A stretch of DNA of 64,000 nt, from NCBI GenBank assembly GCA_963785425.1, contig CAWAVG010000002.1, positions 434,001 to 498,000 on the forward strand. The letters run 5' to 3'. The notes beneath the pieces were generated by a model. It saw only the letters and a program-made list of their open reading frames with translations, was not told the origin of the DNA and did no database searches. Below are positions 43,351 to 52,005 of the stretch, piece by piece; within the stretch, counting starts at the first letter, position 1, and each line of letters starts with the position of its first letter. The position numbers and the translations under genes are program-made. This DNA is from RYN-133 sp963785425. Its GTDB lineage: Bacteria; Actinomycetota; Actinomycetes; Mycobacteriales; Jatrophihabitantaceae.

Positions 43351-43623
43351 GTGAGTGATTCACACGCACAGGCGCCCCTGCATCGGTGATCCGGACGGGC
43401 CGGCCAGGTGCACGACGAGCAACGTGACGGCCTCGGCTGGGGAGACCTGGCAACGGCCGGACTGACCGTTGCGGGAACCATCGCCGTCGGCGTCGTCGTG
43501 GGTTGGCTGATCGACCGGCTCCTGGGCACGCTACCGATCTTCTTGTTCGTCGGTCTCCTGCTCAGCGTCGCCGGGGCCGTCTGGTACCTCGTCCTGAAGT
43601 TCCGTGCATATCTGACCAAATGA
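43351..43623 (+). CDS. AtpZ/AtpI-family ATP synthase accessory protein; possible in-frame stop near its N-terminus
   Basis: The membrane part, GTG 43408 onward, has 71 residues with two helices (AGLTVAGTIAVGVVVGWLID, FLFVGLLLSVAGAVWYLVL), as in the small AtpZ-type proteins that precede atpB. However, a good ribosome site AGGAG (43340-43344) serves a GTG at 43351 in the same frame. This start codes SDSHAQAPLHR, hits TGA at 43387-43389, then continues SGRAGQV into the conserved part. Either the gene starts at 43408 after a short leader peptide, or TGA is a mutated or misread CGA. Role: assembly of the Fo ring, perhaps Mg transport, by family. Confidence 0.7.
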
Positions 43624-43639
43624 GTGGGAGAACGTCTTC

Positions 43640-44038
43640 GTGGAACCGGCCGTATACACCCCGGTCTCTGCCGTAGCGAACCTGCGCCGATCCGTGCTCA
43701 TCAGCGCCGCGCTCGGGATCGCATCCGTGATCGTGGCCTCGATCTACGGTCACCCGTTCCTGGGCATGTTCGTCTGTGTCGGGTTCGCCCTCGGTGCGGT
43801 CAACAACCGCATGCTGCAGCGCTCGGTCATCCGACGCGCGCAGGGTGAGGTGTCGCTGGGACGGTTCAACGGCGGCGTGTTCGGCCGGCTCGGGTCCATC
43901 ACCGCGGTGGCCATCCTGCTCGCGCTGCTCGTCCGACCGGACGGGCTCGGCACGTTCGCGGGGCTGGCCGTGTTCCAGGTGCTCATGCTCGTCGGGGCGG
44001 CCGTCCCGGTCTTCCGCAGTTTGCGACCGACGTCATGA
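43640..44038 (+). CDS. atpI: ATP synthase subunit I-like membrane protein
   Basis: 132 residues, four helices (VLISAALGIASVIVASIYG, GMFVCVGFALGAVNNRML, LGSITAVAILLALLV, GLAVFQVLMLVGAAVPVF). GAVNNRMLQRS is a typical central stretch of AtpI-like proteins of actinobacteria. AtpI helps to assemble the c-ring. GTG start; it sits 16 bases after the AtpZ gene and 30 before atpB. Confidence 0.82.
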   Translation: MEPAVYTPVSAVANLRRSVLISAALGIASVIVASIYGHPFLGMFVCVGFALGAVNNRMLQRSVIRRAQGEVSLGRFNGGVFGRLGSITAVAILLALLVRPDGLGTFAGLAVFQVLMLVGAAVPVFRSLRPTS

Positions 44039-44040
44039 CC

Positions 44041-44074
44041 CACACCGTTATGACCGCACCACACCGTTATGACC
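44041..44074 (+). repeat. Tandem duplication over the atpB start
   Basis: The unit cacaccgttatgaccgcac (19 bp) is followed by a second, partial copy cacaccgttatgacc. Both contain an ATG (44050 and 44069). Only the second is in frame with atpB. Confidence 0.85.
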
Positions 44075-44881
44075 AAGTCTCTCGCGACGATCCACATCAC
44101 GCCGGGCGAGCACAAGATCGTCTGGCACGTGTTCGGCATGACGGTGCACGGCGACACGATCATCAGCACGCTCATCGCCGGCGCCATCATCCTGCTGCTC
44201 GGCTTCTTCATGCGCAGCCGCCTGAACATCCGCAAGCCCGGCAAGGTGCAGCTGTTCTTCGAGACCGTCACCGACCAGGTCGAGAAGCAGGTCGAGGACT
44301 CCGTGGGCATCAAGACCGCCCCCTGGGTGGTCCCGCTCGCGTTCACCTTGTTCCTGTTCATCCTGATCGCGAACTGGCTGGCGCTCATCCCGACCAAGGA
44401 ATACATCCCGCCGCCGGCGTCCGACCCGAACCTGACCTACGCGCTCGCGCTGCTCGTGATCATCACGATGCATGTGGCGGGCGTGCGCAAGAACGGCGCG
44501 AAGTACTACGCGCACATCTTCGAGAAGCCGCGCGTGCTTGCGCCGTTGCGCATCATCGAAGAGGTCATCAAGCCGGTCACGCTCTCGCTGCGTCTGTTCG
44601 GCAACATCTTCGCCGGCACGATCATGTTGGCCCTGATCGCCGCGCTGCCGGCGTTCATCCTGTGGGCGCCCGAGGTGCTCTGGAAGCTGTTCGACGCCTT
44701 CATCGGCCTGATCCAGGCGTTCATCTTCGGTCTGCTGACCGTGCTGTACCTGTCCTCCATCAAGCCGCACGACGAGCACCACGCGGAACACGAGGGCGGC
44801 GGACACGGTGAGAGCGACGGACACGAGGAAGCGGCCGCGTCACGCGAGGCTCGCGAACCGCTGCAGGAGGTCCACTCCTGA
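44069..44881 (+). CDS. atpB: ATP synthase Fo subunit a
   Basis: Proton-channel subunit, 270 residues, cytoplasmic membrane. The essential Arg (about 174) is in LSLRLFGNIFAGTIML; FDAFIGLIQAFIFGLLTVLYL is the conserved last helix. The N-terminal HITPGEHKIVWHVFG is typical of actinobacteria. Unusual is a C-terminal tail of about 40 residues that is rich in His, Glu and Asp (PHDEHHAEHEGGGHGESDGH), absent in most a-subunits and a possible metal-binding tail. ATG 44069 is the start; a duplicated ATG lies 19 bases upstream out of frame. Confidence 0.95.
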   Translation: MTKSLATIHITPGEHKIVWHVFGMTVHGDTIISTLIAGAIILLLGFFMRSRLNIRKPGKVQLFFETVTDQVEKQVEDSVGIKTAPWVVPLAFTLFLFILIANWLALIPTKEYIPPPASDPNLTYALALLVIITMHVAGVRKNGAKYYAHIFEKPRVLAPLRIIEEVIKPVTLSLRLFGNIFAGTIMLALIAALPAFILWAPEVLWKLFDAFIGLIQAFIFGLLTVLYLSSIKPHDEHHAEHEGGGHGESDGHEEAAASREAREPLQEVHS

Positions 44882-44962
44882 GCATTGCCCCGGAGCACCA
44901 CGCACTTCGCCAAGCAACAACGTCAAAACGTCCCGCAAGAACATCGAGTAGGAGAAGAATCA

Positions 44963-45214
44963 ATGGCTGACAATCTGCCGGTCCTGGGTGGACTCATCGG
45001 CGGCGGACTCGCCCTCGGCGGCGGCGCCGTCGGCGCCGGTATCGGTGACGGCATCGCCGGTAGCTCGCTGATCCAGGGCGTTGCCCGTCAGCCCGAGGCG
45101 CAGGGGCAGCTGCAGACGCTGTTCTTCCTGACAGTCGGTCTGGTCGAGGCGGCGTACTTCATCAACCTCGCCTTCGCCGTGCTGTTCGTATTCGTGCTCG
45201 GCGTCAAGGGCTGA
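44963..45214 (+). CDS. atpE: ATP synthase Fo subunit c
   Basis: Ring-forming hairpin protein of 83 residues. Helix 1 is G-rich (GLIGGGLALGGGAVGAGIGD), the polar loop is ARQPEAQGQL, and helix 2 carries the ion-binding Glu62 in VGLVEAAYFINLAF. No sodium-type Gln/Ser/Thr pair is obvious, so protons are the likely coupling ion. GGAGAAG lies 8 nt before the ATG. Confidence 0.96.
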   Translation: MADNLPVLGGLIGGGLALGGGAVGAGIGDGIAGSSLIQGVARQPEAQGQLQTLFFLTVGLVEAAYFINLAFAVLFVFVLGVKG

Positions 45215-45216
45215 CC

Positions 45217-45795
45217 GTGTCCGCTGGGACCACCACACTCGCCGACAGCAAGAACTTCCTGATCCCGGACGGGACGTTCATTGCCGAGCTGGTCGCGTTC
45301 GCGATCATCCTGTTCGTCATCGCGAGGTACATCGTGCCGCCGGCGCAGAAGGCGCTGCGCGAACGGCAGGCGATGATCGACCAGCAGGTCAAGGACGCCG
45401 ACGCGGCTCGCGAGAAGCTCGCCGAGGCCGAGGCCTCGTACAAGAACGCGCTCACCGAGGCGCGCGTCGAGGCCGCGCAGATCCGCGAGAACGCGCGCGC
45501 CGAGGCGCAGCGCACCGTCGACGAGCTGCGCACGCAGGCCCAGGAGGAGTCGGCACGCATCATCGCCCGCGGCGAGGAGCAGCTGGCCCGCCAGCGCACC
45601 GCGATCGTGCGCGACCTGCGCGCCGAGATCGGCACCCTGGCCGTCGAGCTGTCCGAGAAGATCGTCGATCAGCGGTTGGCCACCGACGCCGACGTGCGCG
45701 CGACCGTCGACTCCTTCATCGCCGGACTGCAGGCGCACGACCGCGCGGCGGACGCGGCTACCTCTGCGAACGGCTCGGCGGGTACTTCGTCGTGA
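45217..45795 (+). CDS. atpF: ATP synthase Fo subunit b
   Basis: Peripheral stalk subunit, 192 residues. One helix at about 20-42 (ELVAFAIILFVIARYIVPPA) and a long charged coiled coil (AREKLAEAEASYKNALTEAR...). GTG start two bases after atpE. It overlaps the delta gene by four bases. Confidence 0.95.
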   Translation: MSAGTTTLADSKNFLIPDGTFIAELVAFAIILFVIARYIVPPAQKALRERQAMIDQQVKDADAAREKLAEAEASYKNALTEARVEAAQIRENARAEAQRTVDELRTQAQEESARIIARGEEQLARQRTAIVRDLRAEIGTLAVELSEKIVDQRLATDADVRATVDSFIAGLQAHDRAADAATSANGSAGTSS

Positions 45796-46616
45796 TGCAC
45801 GCAGCCAGCCGCGAGGCGCTGGGCACGGTTCGCACGCAGGTGGACTCCGTCCTCGGCCGGTTCTCCAAGACCAGCGGTCTTGTCGGCCTGGCCGAGGAGT
45901 TGTACTCCGTGGCGAGCCTGCTCACGACCCAGCCGCGGCTGCGCCGGCGGCTGGCCGACCCCGCGTCCACGCCCGAGCAGCGCAGCGGTCTGGCCGATGC
46001 GCTCTTGAGCGGAAAGATCAGCGCCAGCGCGCTGTCGATCGTCGACGCCGCGACGGCGGCCCGTTGGTCGGCCGGTTGGGATCTCGTCGACGCGATCGAG
46101 ACCAGCGGCGACGACGTGTTGCTTGCGGCCGCCGAGAGCGAGAACGTCATCGGTGCGGTCGAGGACGAGCTGTTCCGGCTCGAGCGAGTGCTCGACGCGC
46201 AATCCTCGCTCACCACGCTGCTGGACGAGGCGACCGCCGATCCGGTCAAGCGGGTGGGGCTCATCGAAGGCCTGCTCGACGGCAAGGCACACCCGCTGAC
46301 GGTCGCTCTCGTGCGCCACGCCGTGACCACGCAGCGCAAGCGCAGCATCCTGCTCGCGCTGGACGACCTGATCGTCGCAGCCGGCGCGCGTCGCGAGCGT
46401 TCGGTCGCGCGGGTGACGAGCGCGGTCGACCTGACCGACGCGCAGCAGCAGGCGTTGGCCGAGCGGCTCAGCGAGATGTACGGGCGCCGCATCGACGTCC
46501 GCTACGCGCTCGACCCGTCGATCCGGGGCGGCCTCGTCGTCCGGGTCGGCGACGAAGTGATCGACGGCAGCCTGATCTCCCGGCTCCATGACGTCCGTGC
46601 CGCGTTCGCGGGCTGA
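45792..46616 (+). CDS. atpH: ATP synthase F1 subunit delta
   Basis: Stalk-cap subunit, 274 residues. It has an N-terminal helical bundle (EELYSVASLLTTQPRLRRRL), a long middle and the C-terminal motif GRRIDVRYALDPSIRGGLVVRVGDEVIDGSL. It is not fused to a b-like domain, unlike the 440-residue mycobacterial b-delta fusion. The start is GTG 45792 (GTGA overlap with atpF) or ATG 45795. Confidence 0.94.
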   Translation: MMHAASREALGTVRTQVDSVLGRFSKTSGLVGLAEELYSVASLLTTQPRLRRRLADPASTPEQRSGLADALLSGKISASALSIVDAATAARWSAGWDLVDAIETSGDDVLLAAAESENVIGAVEDELFRLERVLDAQSSLTTLLDEATADPVKRVGLIEGLLDGKAHPLTVALVRHAVTTQRKRSILLALDDLIVAAGARRERSVARVTSAVDLTDAQQQALAERLSEMYGRRIDVRYALDPSIRGGLVVRVGDEVIDGSLISRLHDVRAAFAG

Positions 46617-46671
46617 CAGCAACGACAGACACATCGATTCAGCAACAGACGAAACAGACAGAGGATCATTG

Positions 46672-48234
46672 ATGGCAGAGCTGACGATCTCGGCAGACGA
46701 AATCCGCAGTGCGATCGAGAGCTACGTCTCGTCGTACTCGCCCGAGGCCTCGCGCGAAGAGGTCGGCGTCGTGTCGGAGACCGGTGACGGTATTGCCCGT
46801 GTCGAGGGCCTGCCGAGCGCGATGACGAACGAACTGCTCGAGTTCGAGGGCGGCACGCTCGGTATCGCGCTGAACCTCGACGTGCGCGACATCGGCGTCG
46901 TGATCCTCGGTGACGCGTCCAAGATCGAAGAGGGCCAAGAGGTCAAGCGCACCGGCGACATCCTGTCGGTGCCGGTCGGCGACGGCTACCTGGGCCGCGT
47001 GGTCAACCCCCTGGGCCAGGCGATCGACGGTCAAGGTGAGATCGAGACGGACGAGCGGCGCGCGCTCGAGCTGCAGGCACCCACCGTGGTGCAGCGCCAG
47101 GAAGTGCGCGAGCCGCTGCTCACCGGTATCAAGGCGATCGACTCGATGACGGCGATCGGCCGCGGCCAGCGCCAGCTGATCATCGGCGACCGGCAGACCG
47201 GCAAGACCACCGTCTGCCTGGACGCGATCATCAACCAGCGCGACAACTGGGCGACCGGCGACCCGAAGCAGCAGGTGCGGTGCATCTATGTCGCGATCGG
47301 TCAGAAGGGCTCGACGATCGCGGCGGCGCGCCAGGTGCTGGAAGAGGCCGGCGCGCTCGAGTACACGACGATCGTCGCGGCCCCGGCCTCCGACTCGGCA
47401 GGCTTCAAGTACCTCGCTCCGTACACCGGCTCGGCGATCGGCCAGCACTGGATGTACCAGGGCATGCACGTCCTGATCGTGTTCGACGACCTGTCGAAGC
47501 AGGCCGAGGCCTACCGCGCCGTCTCGCTGCTGCTGCGCCGTCCGCCGGGCCGTGAGGCGTACCCCGGCGACGTGTTCTACCTGCACAGCCGGCTGCTCGA
47601 GCGCTGCGCGAAGCTGTCCGACGACCTGGGTGGCGGCTCGATGACCGGCCTGCCGATCATCGAGACCAAGGGCAACGACGTGTCGGCCTACATCCCGACC
47701 AACGTCATCTCGATCACCGACGGCCAGTGCTTCCTCGAGACCGACCTGTTCAACGCCGGCGTGCGTCCGGCAGTCAACGTCGGCATCTCGGTGTCGCGCG
47801 TCGGTGGTGCCGCCCAGCCGCGGGCGATGCGTGACGTCGCGGGTCGCCTGCGTGTCGACCTGGCCCAGTACCGCGAGCTCGAGGCCTTCGCGGCCTTCGG
47901 TTCCGACCTGGACAGGGCCAGCCAGCAGCAGCTCGCGCGTGGTAGCCGCCTGGTCGAGCTGCTCAAGCAGCCAGCCGCCTCGCCGTTCCCCGTCGGACGC
48001 GAGATCGCGTCGATCTGGGCGGGCACCCGCGGCCACCTCGACGACATCGACGTCGGCGACGTGCGCCGCTTCGAAGGCGAATTCCTCGACTACATCCAGC
48101 ACAACGCCGACGGTCTCTACGACACCCTGGCGACGGCGAAGAAGTTCGACGACGAACTCAACAGCCAGCTCGAGCAGTTGATGGACGACTTCAAGAAGCA
48201 GTTCCAGCCGACCGAGTCCGACTCGGACAAGTAG
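46672..48234 (+). CDS. atpA: ATP synthase F1 subunit alpha
   Basis: Non-catalytic nucleotide-binding subunit, 520 residues. P-loop GDRQTGKTT (about 172-180), VYVAIGQKGS-like segment CIYVAIGQKGSTIA, and ISVSRVGGAAQPRAM with the Arg finger region. The N-terminus MAELTISADEIRSAIESYV fits the family; AGGATCATTG before the ATG is a fair ribosome site. The C-terminal tail after LEQLMDDFKKQF is short and acidic. Confidence 0.97.
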   Translation: MAELTISADEIRSAIESYVSSYSPEASREEVGVVSETGDGIARVEGLPSAMTNELLEFEGGTLGIALNLDVRDIGVVILGDASKIEEGQEVKRTGDILSVPVGDGYLGRVVNPLGQAIDGQGEIETDERRALELQAPTVVQRQEVREPLLTGIKAIDSMTAIGRGQRQLIIGDRQTGKTTVCLDAIINQRDNWATGDPKQQVRCIYVAIGQKGSTIAAARQVLEEAGALEYTTIVAAPASDSAGFKYLAPYTGSAIGQHWMYQGMHVLIVFDDLSKQAEAYRAVSLLLRRPPGREAYPGDVFYLHSRLLERCAKLSDDLGGGSMTGLPIIETKGNDVSAYIPTNVISITDGQCFLETDLFNAGVRPAVNVGISVSRVGGAAQPRAMRDVAGRLRVDLAQYRELEAFAAFGSDLDRASQQQLARGSRLVELLKQPAASPFPVGREIASIWAGTRGHLDDIDVGDVRRFEGEFLDYIQHNADGLYDTLATAKKFDDELNSQLEQLMDDFKKQFQPTESDSDK

Positions 48235-48249
48235 GCGGATCGGTAGCGG

Positions 48250-49212
48250 ATGGGAGCCCAGCAGCGCATCTACCGTCGTCGCATCTCGGCGACGCAGTCG
48301 ACGCGCAAGATCACCAAGGCGATGGAACTCATCGCCGCGTCGCGCATCGTTCGCGCGCAGTCCCGCATGAAGGCCGCGCGTCCCTACGCCGACGAACTCA
48401 CCCGCGCCCTCAAAGCGGTGCTGCAGGACAAGTCACTGAAGAACCCGATGTTGGTCGGCGTCGAGAACCCGCGACGCACGGCGATCCTCGTGATCACCAG
48501 TGACCGTGGCCTCGCCGGCGGTTACAACGCGAACGCGCTGAAGCGTGCGAACACGTTGGCTGCCGAACTCGAGGGCGACGGTCGTGAGGTCGTGCGCTAC
48601 GTCATCGGTCGCAAGGGGGTGGCCTTCTACAACTTCCGCCACATCCCCATGGCCGGTTCGTGGACGGGCTTCAGCGAGCAGCCGTCGTTCGCCGACATCC
48701 GCGAGCTCACCGAACAGATCGGGTTCGCGCTGCAGGCGACGTCGGAGGGCGAGTACCGCGACGAGCCGGGTGTCGACGAGCTGTACATCGTGTACACGCA
48801 GTTCACCAACTCGGTCACCCAGACCGCGGTGTCGCAGTTGCTCGCGCCGGTCAAGGACGCCGTCGACGAGGCGGAGGTCGATTCGGACGGCGACGGCGAC
48901 GAGCAGGACTCGAAGGACGGGCAGAGTTCGCTCCCGACCGTGTACGAGTTCGAACCGGATGCCAACCGGTTGCTCGACGCGTTGCTGCCGCGCTACATCA
49001 GCGCGCGCATCTTCTCGGCGCTGCTCGAGTCGGCGGCGTCGGAGTCGGCGGCGAGGCGGCGCGCGATGAAGTCGGCGAGTGACAACGCGACCGAACTCAT
49101 CAGAACGTTCACCCGGCTGGCCAACCAGGCCCGACAGGCCGAGATCACCCAGGAAATCAGCGAGATCGTGGGCGGCGCCGACGCGCTCGCCGCGGCAGGA
49201 GCAGAGGAATAG
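48250..49212 (+). CDS. atpG: ATP synthase F1 subunit gamma
   Basis: Central rotor shaft, 320 residues. N-terminal helix QQRIYRRRISATQSTRKITKAMELIA and C-terminal helix ASDNATELIRTFTRLANQARQAEITQEISEIVGGADAL. In between, residues about 205-230 hold an acidic insert (EVDSDGDGDEQDSKDGQSS) longer than in E. coli. Actinobacterial gamma subunits carry extra loops that affect ATP hydrolysis, so it could matter for regulation; unproven. Confidence 0.95.
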   Translation: MGAQQRIYRRRISATQSTRKITKAMELIAASRIVRAQSRMKAARPYADELTRALKAVLQDKSLKNPMLVGVENPRRTAILVITSDRGLAGGYNANALKRANTLAAELEGDGREVVRYVIGRKGVAFYNFRHIPMAGSWTGFSEQPSFADIRELTEQIGFALQATSEGEYRDEPGVDELYIVYTQFTNSVTQTAVSQLLAPVKDAVDEAEVDSDGDGDEQDSKDGQSSLPTVYEFEPDANRLLDALLPRYISARIFSALLESAASESAARRRAMKSASDNATELIRTFTRLANQARQAEITQEISEIVGGADALAAAGAEE

Positions 49213-49215
49213 CCC

Positions 49216-50667
49216 ATGACGACCTTGGAGAAGGACACCGACACGGCTGACGCCGGCACGTCCACCGGACGCGTCGTCCGGGTCATCGGCCCGGTGGTCG
49301 ACGTCGAGTTCGGACGCAACTCGATCCCCGCGCTGTTCAACGCGCTGACCGTCGACGTCGAGCTCGGTGAGCTGTCGAAGATGCTCACGCTCGAAGTCGC
49401 GCAGCACATCGGCGACGACATGGTGCGCACCATCGCCCTGCAGCCGACCGACGGTCTGGTCCGCGGCGCCGAGGTGACCAACACCGGTTCGTCGATCACG
49501 GTGCCCGTGGGCGACGTGACCAAGGGTCACGTCTTCAACGCGCTGGGCGACCCGCTCGACGTGAAGAAGGAAGACCTCGAGATCACCGAGCGCTGGTCGA
49601 TCCACCGCGAGCCGCCGCCCTTCGACGAGCTCGAGGCCAAGACCGAGCCGTTCTGGACCGGCATCAAGGTCATCGACCTGCTGACCCCGTACGTGGTCGG
49701 CGGCAAGATCGGTCTGTTCGGCGGTGCCGGTGTCGGCAAGACCGTGCTGATCCAGGAGATGATCTACCGGGTCGCCGAGAACTTCGGCGGTGTGTCGGTG
49801 TTCGCCGGTGTCGGCGAGCGCACCCGTGAGGGCAACGACCTCATTGCGGAAATGACCGACTCCGGTGTCATCGAGAAGACCGCGCTGGTGTTCGGGCAGA
49901 TGGACGAGCCGCCGGGCACCCGCCTGCGCGTCGCGCTGTCAGCCCTGACCATGGCCGAGTACTTCCGTGACGTGCAGCAGCAGGACGTGCTGCTGTTCAT
50001 CGACAACATCTTCCGGTTCACCCAGGCCGGCTCCGAGGTGTCGACGCTGCTCGGGCGCATGCCGTCCGCGGTGGGTTACCAGCCGACCCTGGCCGACGAG
50101 ATGGGTCAGCTACAGGAGCGGATCACGTCGACGCGCGGCCACTCGATCACCTCGATGCAGGCGATCTACGTGCCCGCCGACGACATCACCGACCCCGCGC
50201 CGCACACGACCTTCGCGCACCTCGACGCGACCACGACCCTGTCGCGGCCGGTGTCGGAGAAGGGCATCTACCCCGCGGTGGACCCGCTGGACTCGACCTC
50301 GCGCATCCTCGCCGCCGAGTACGTCGGCAAGGAGCACTACGACGTGGCGAACACGACCAAGCAGATCCTGCAGCGCTACAAGGAACTGCAGGACATCATC
50401 GCCATCCTCGGTATCGACGAGCTCTCCGAGGAGGACAAGGTCATCGTCGGTCGCGCGCGGCGCATCGAGCGGTTCCTCTCGCAGAACACGTTCGTGGCCA
50501 AGCAGTTCACCGGTGTCGACGGGTCGTTCGTCCCCGTCGAGGAGACGGTCGACGCGTTCAAGCGGCTCACCGAGGGCGAGTTCGACGACTACCCCGAGCA
50601 GGCCTTCTTCATGTGCGGCGGCATCGAGGACCTCGAGCGCAAGGCGAGCGAGCTGAAGAACTCGTGA
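49216..50667 (+). CDS. atpD: ATP synthase F1 subunit beta
   Basis: Catalytic subunit, 483 residues. Walker A GGAGVGKTVLIQE (about 171-183), catalytic Glu in VGERTREGNDLI, Walker B LLFIDNIFRFTQAGSEV, and the DELSEEDK motif (DELSEEDKVIVGRAR) that meets epsilon and gamma. The ATG is 3 bases after the gamma gene stop. Confidence 0.97.
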   Translation: MTTLEKDTDTADAGTSTGRVVRVIGPVVDVEFGRNSIPALFNALTVDVELGELSKMLTLEVAQHIGDDMVRTIALQPTDGLVRGAEVTNTGSSITVPVGDVTKGHVFNALGDPLDVKKEDLEITERWSIHREPPPFDELEAKTEPFWTGIKVIDLLTPYVVGGKIGLFGGAGVGKTVLIQEMIYRVAENFGGVSVFAGVGERTREGNDLIAEMTDSGVIEKTALVFGQMDEPPGTRLRVALSALTMAEYFRDVQQQDVLLFIDNIFRFTQAGSEVSTLLGRMPSAVGYQPTLADEMGQLQERITSTRGHSITSMQAIYVPADDITDPAPHTTFAHLDATTTLSRPVSEKGIYPAVDPLDSTSRILAAEYVGKEHYDVANTTKQILQRYKELQDIIAILGIDELSEEDKVIVGRARRIERFLSQNTFVAKQFTGVDGSFVPVEETVDAFKRLTEGEFDDYPEQAFFMCGGIEDLERKASELKNS

Positions 50668-50702
50668 CGCAGGCTCGCCCGACGAATCAGGGACGCTGAC
50701 CC

Positions 50703-51086
50703 ATGGCCACGATGCAGGTTGAACTCGTGTCGGTCGAGCGTGCGCTGTGGTCCGGCGAGGCCACGGCGGTCTACGCGCGCACGGTCGTCGGACAGCTCGG
50801 CATCCTGCCCGGGCACACGCCGCTGCTCGGCGCGTTGGCGCCGGGGTTCACGGTGCGGATCGACCGTGAGGGCGAGGACTCGCTGACGGTGGCGGTGCAC
50901 GGCGGCTTCCTGTCGGTGCGCAAGGACGGAGTGTCCGTGCTCGCCGAGATGGCCGAGACCGCCGACGAGATCGACGTGTCGCGCGCACGTGCGGCCCTCG
51001 ACCGCGCCGATGCGGACACTCCCGAAGGAGCCGCCGCGCGCGACCGTGCCATGGCACGGCTGCGCGCAGCCGGCGAGTCCGTCTGA
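50703..51086 (+). CDS. atpC: ATP synthase F1 subunit epsilon
   Basis: Rotor subunit and inhibitor, 127 residues. The N-terminal beta sandwich shows VSVERALWSGEATAVYARTVVGQLGILPGHTPLL; the C-terminal helix pair is DEIDVSRARAALDRADADTP. The last gene of the atp operon; the DUF2550 gene follows after 33 bases. Confidence 0.95.
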   Translation: MATMQVELVSVERALWSGEATAVYARTVVGQLGILPGHTPLLGALAPGFTVRIDREGEDSLTVAVHGGFLSVRKDGVSVLAEMAETADEIDVSRARAALDRADADTPEGAAARDRAMARLRAAGESV

Positions 51087-51119
51087 CACGCGGCACAGAC
51101 CCGACGCAGGACGGCGGAC

Positions 51120-51530
51120 GTGCACATCATCGACATCACGGTGGTGTGCGTGACCGCCCTGGCGCTGCTGGCGTGCGTGCTGATCCTGGCCCGGCAGCGG
51201 TTCATGATGCGCGCGCAGGGTGCAATTCCGGTCGCCCTGCGACCCCGGCCAGGGGCTCGCTGGCAGTACGGGGTCGCGCGGTACGCGGGTGGTGAGTTCC
51301 GGTGGTACCGCTCGCTCGGCGTGGGGACCCGGCCCACCCGGATCCTCGAGCGGCGCAAGGTGTCGGTGGTCGGTCGACACGCACCGATCCGCACCGACCT
51401 GCAGGCGCTGCCGGCCACCGCGGTGATCGTCGAGTGCCGCTACCGCGGCGCCGATCTGTACCTGGCCCTGGGGGAGAGCGCCTACACCGGTTTCGTGTCG
51501 TGGCTGGAGTCGTCGGCGCCGATGGCCTGA
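51120..51530 (+). CDS. DUF2550 membrane protein
   Basis: 136 residues. One helix at about 3-24 (IIDITVVCVTALALLACVLIL), then a cytoplasmic domain with RPGARWQYGVARYAGGEFRWYR and ILERRKVSVVGR, as in Mycobacterium Rv1312. It always sits just after atpC in actinobacteria; function unknown. GTG start. Its last 49 bases overlap the 3' end of the opposite gluconokinase gene. Confidence 0.87.
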   Translation: MHIIDITVVCVTALALLACVLILARQRFMMRAQGAIPVALRPRPGARWQYGVARYAGGEFRWYRSLGVGTRPTRILERRKVSVVGRHAPIRTDLQALPATAVIVECRYRGADLYLALGESAYTGFVSWLESSAPMA

Positions 51531-51991
51531 AGCACCCGGCGCGTGACCTCGTCCGCAGTCGGCCCGATGTCGACGGTGACCGCAGGCTCGTCCGGGGCGG
51601 GCGGCTCGAGGTCGGCGAACTGCGAGTCGAGCAGGTTCGCCGGCATGTAGTGGCCGTGGCGCGCAGCGAGCCGCTGCGCGATCACGTCCTTCGTCCCGCG
51701 CAGATAGACGAACACAACGTCGGTTCCTGAGCCTCGCAACAGGTCGCGGTAGCTGCGTTTGAGCGCCGAGCAGGTGACCACGCCGTCGCGCCCGCTGTCG
51801 GCGTGCTGGGCGATCCACGCGGCAATGCGGTGCAGCCACGGCAGCCGGTCGGCATCGGTCAGCGGCACTCCGGACGTCATCTTCGCCACGTTCTCCGGTG
51901 GGTGCAGCGCGTCGCCCTCGGCGAGCTCGCAGCCGAGGCGTTCGGCGAGCAGCGCGGCCACTGTCGACTTCCCGCAGCCGGACACGCCCAT
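51482..51991 (-). CDS. gntK: Gluconokinase (thermoresistant type)
   Basis: Phosphorylates gluconate to 6-phosphogluconate with ATP; 169 residues. P-loop GVSGCGKSTV at the N-terminus, ALHPPENVAKMTSGVPLTDADRLPWL (substrate site), CSALKRSYRDLLR and LDSQFADLEPP. The ATG at 51991 places the P-loop at residues 3-10 as in the family. The 3' end overlaps the DUF2550 gene in antisense. It ends an operon with cobO upstream (the genes almost touch). Confidence 0.93.
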   Translation of the reverse strand: MGVSGCGKSTVAALLAERLGCELAEGDALHPPENVAKMTSGVPLTDADRLPWLHRIAAWIAQHADSGRDGVVTCSALKRSYRDLLRGSGTDVVFVYLRGTKDVIAQRLAARHGHYMPANLLDSQFADLEPPAPDEPAVTVDIGPTADEVTRRVLQAIGADDSSHDTKPV

Positions 51992-52005
51992 GACGACGAA
52001 GACGG

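Noticed and set aside
46666..48102. 478-codon frame opposite atpA
   Set aside because: Antisense shadow of atpA produced by third-position GC bias; no motif, no ribosome site.
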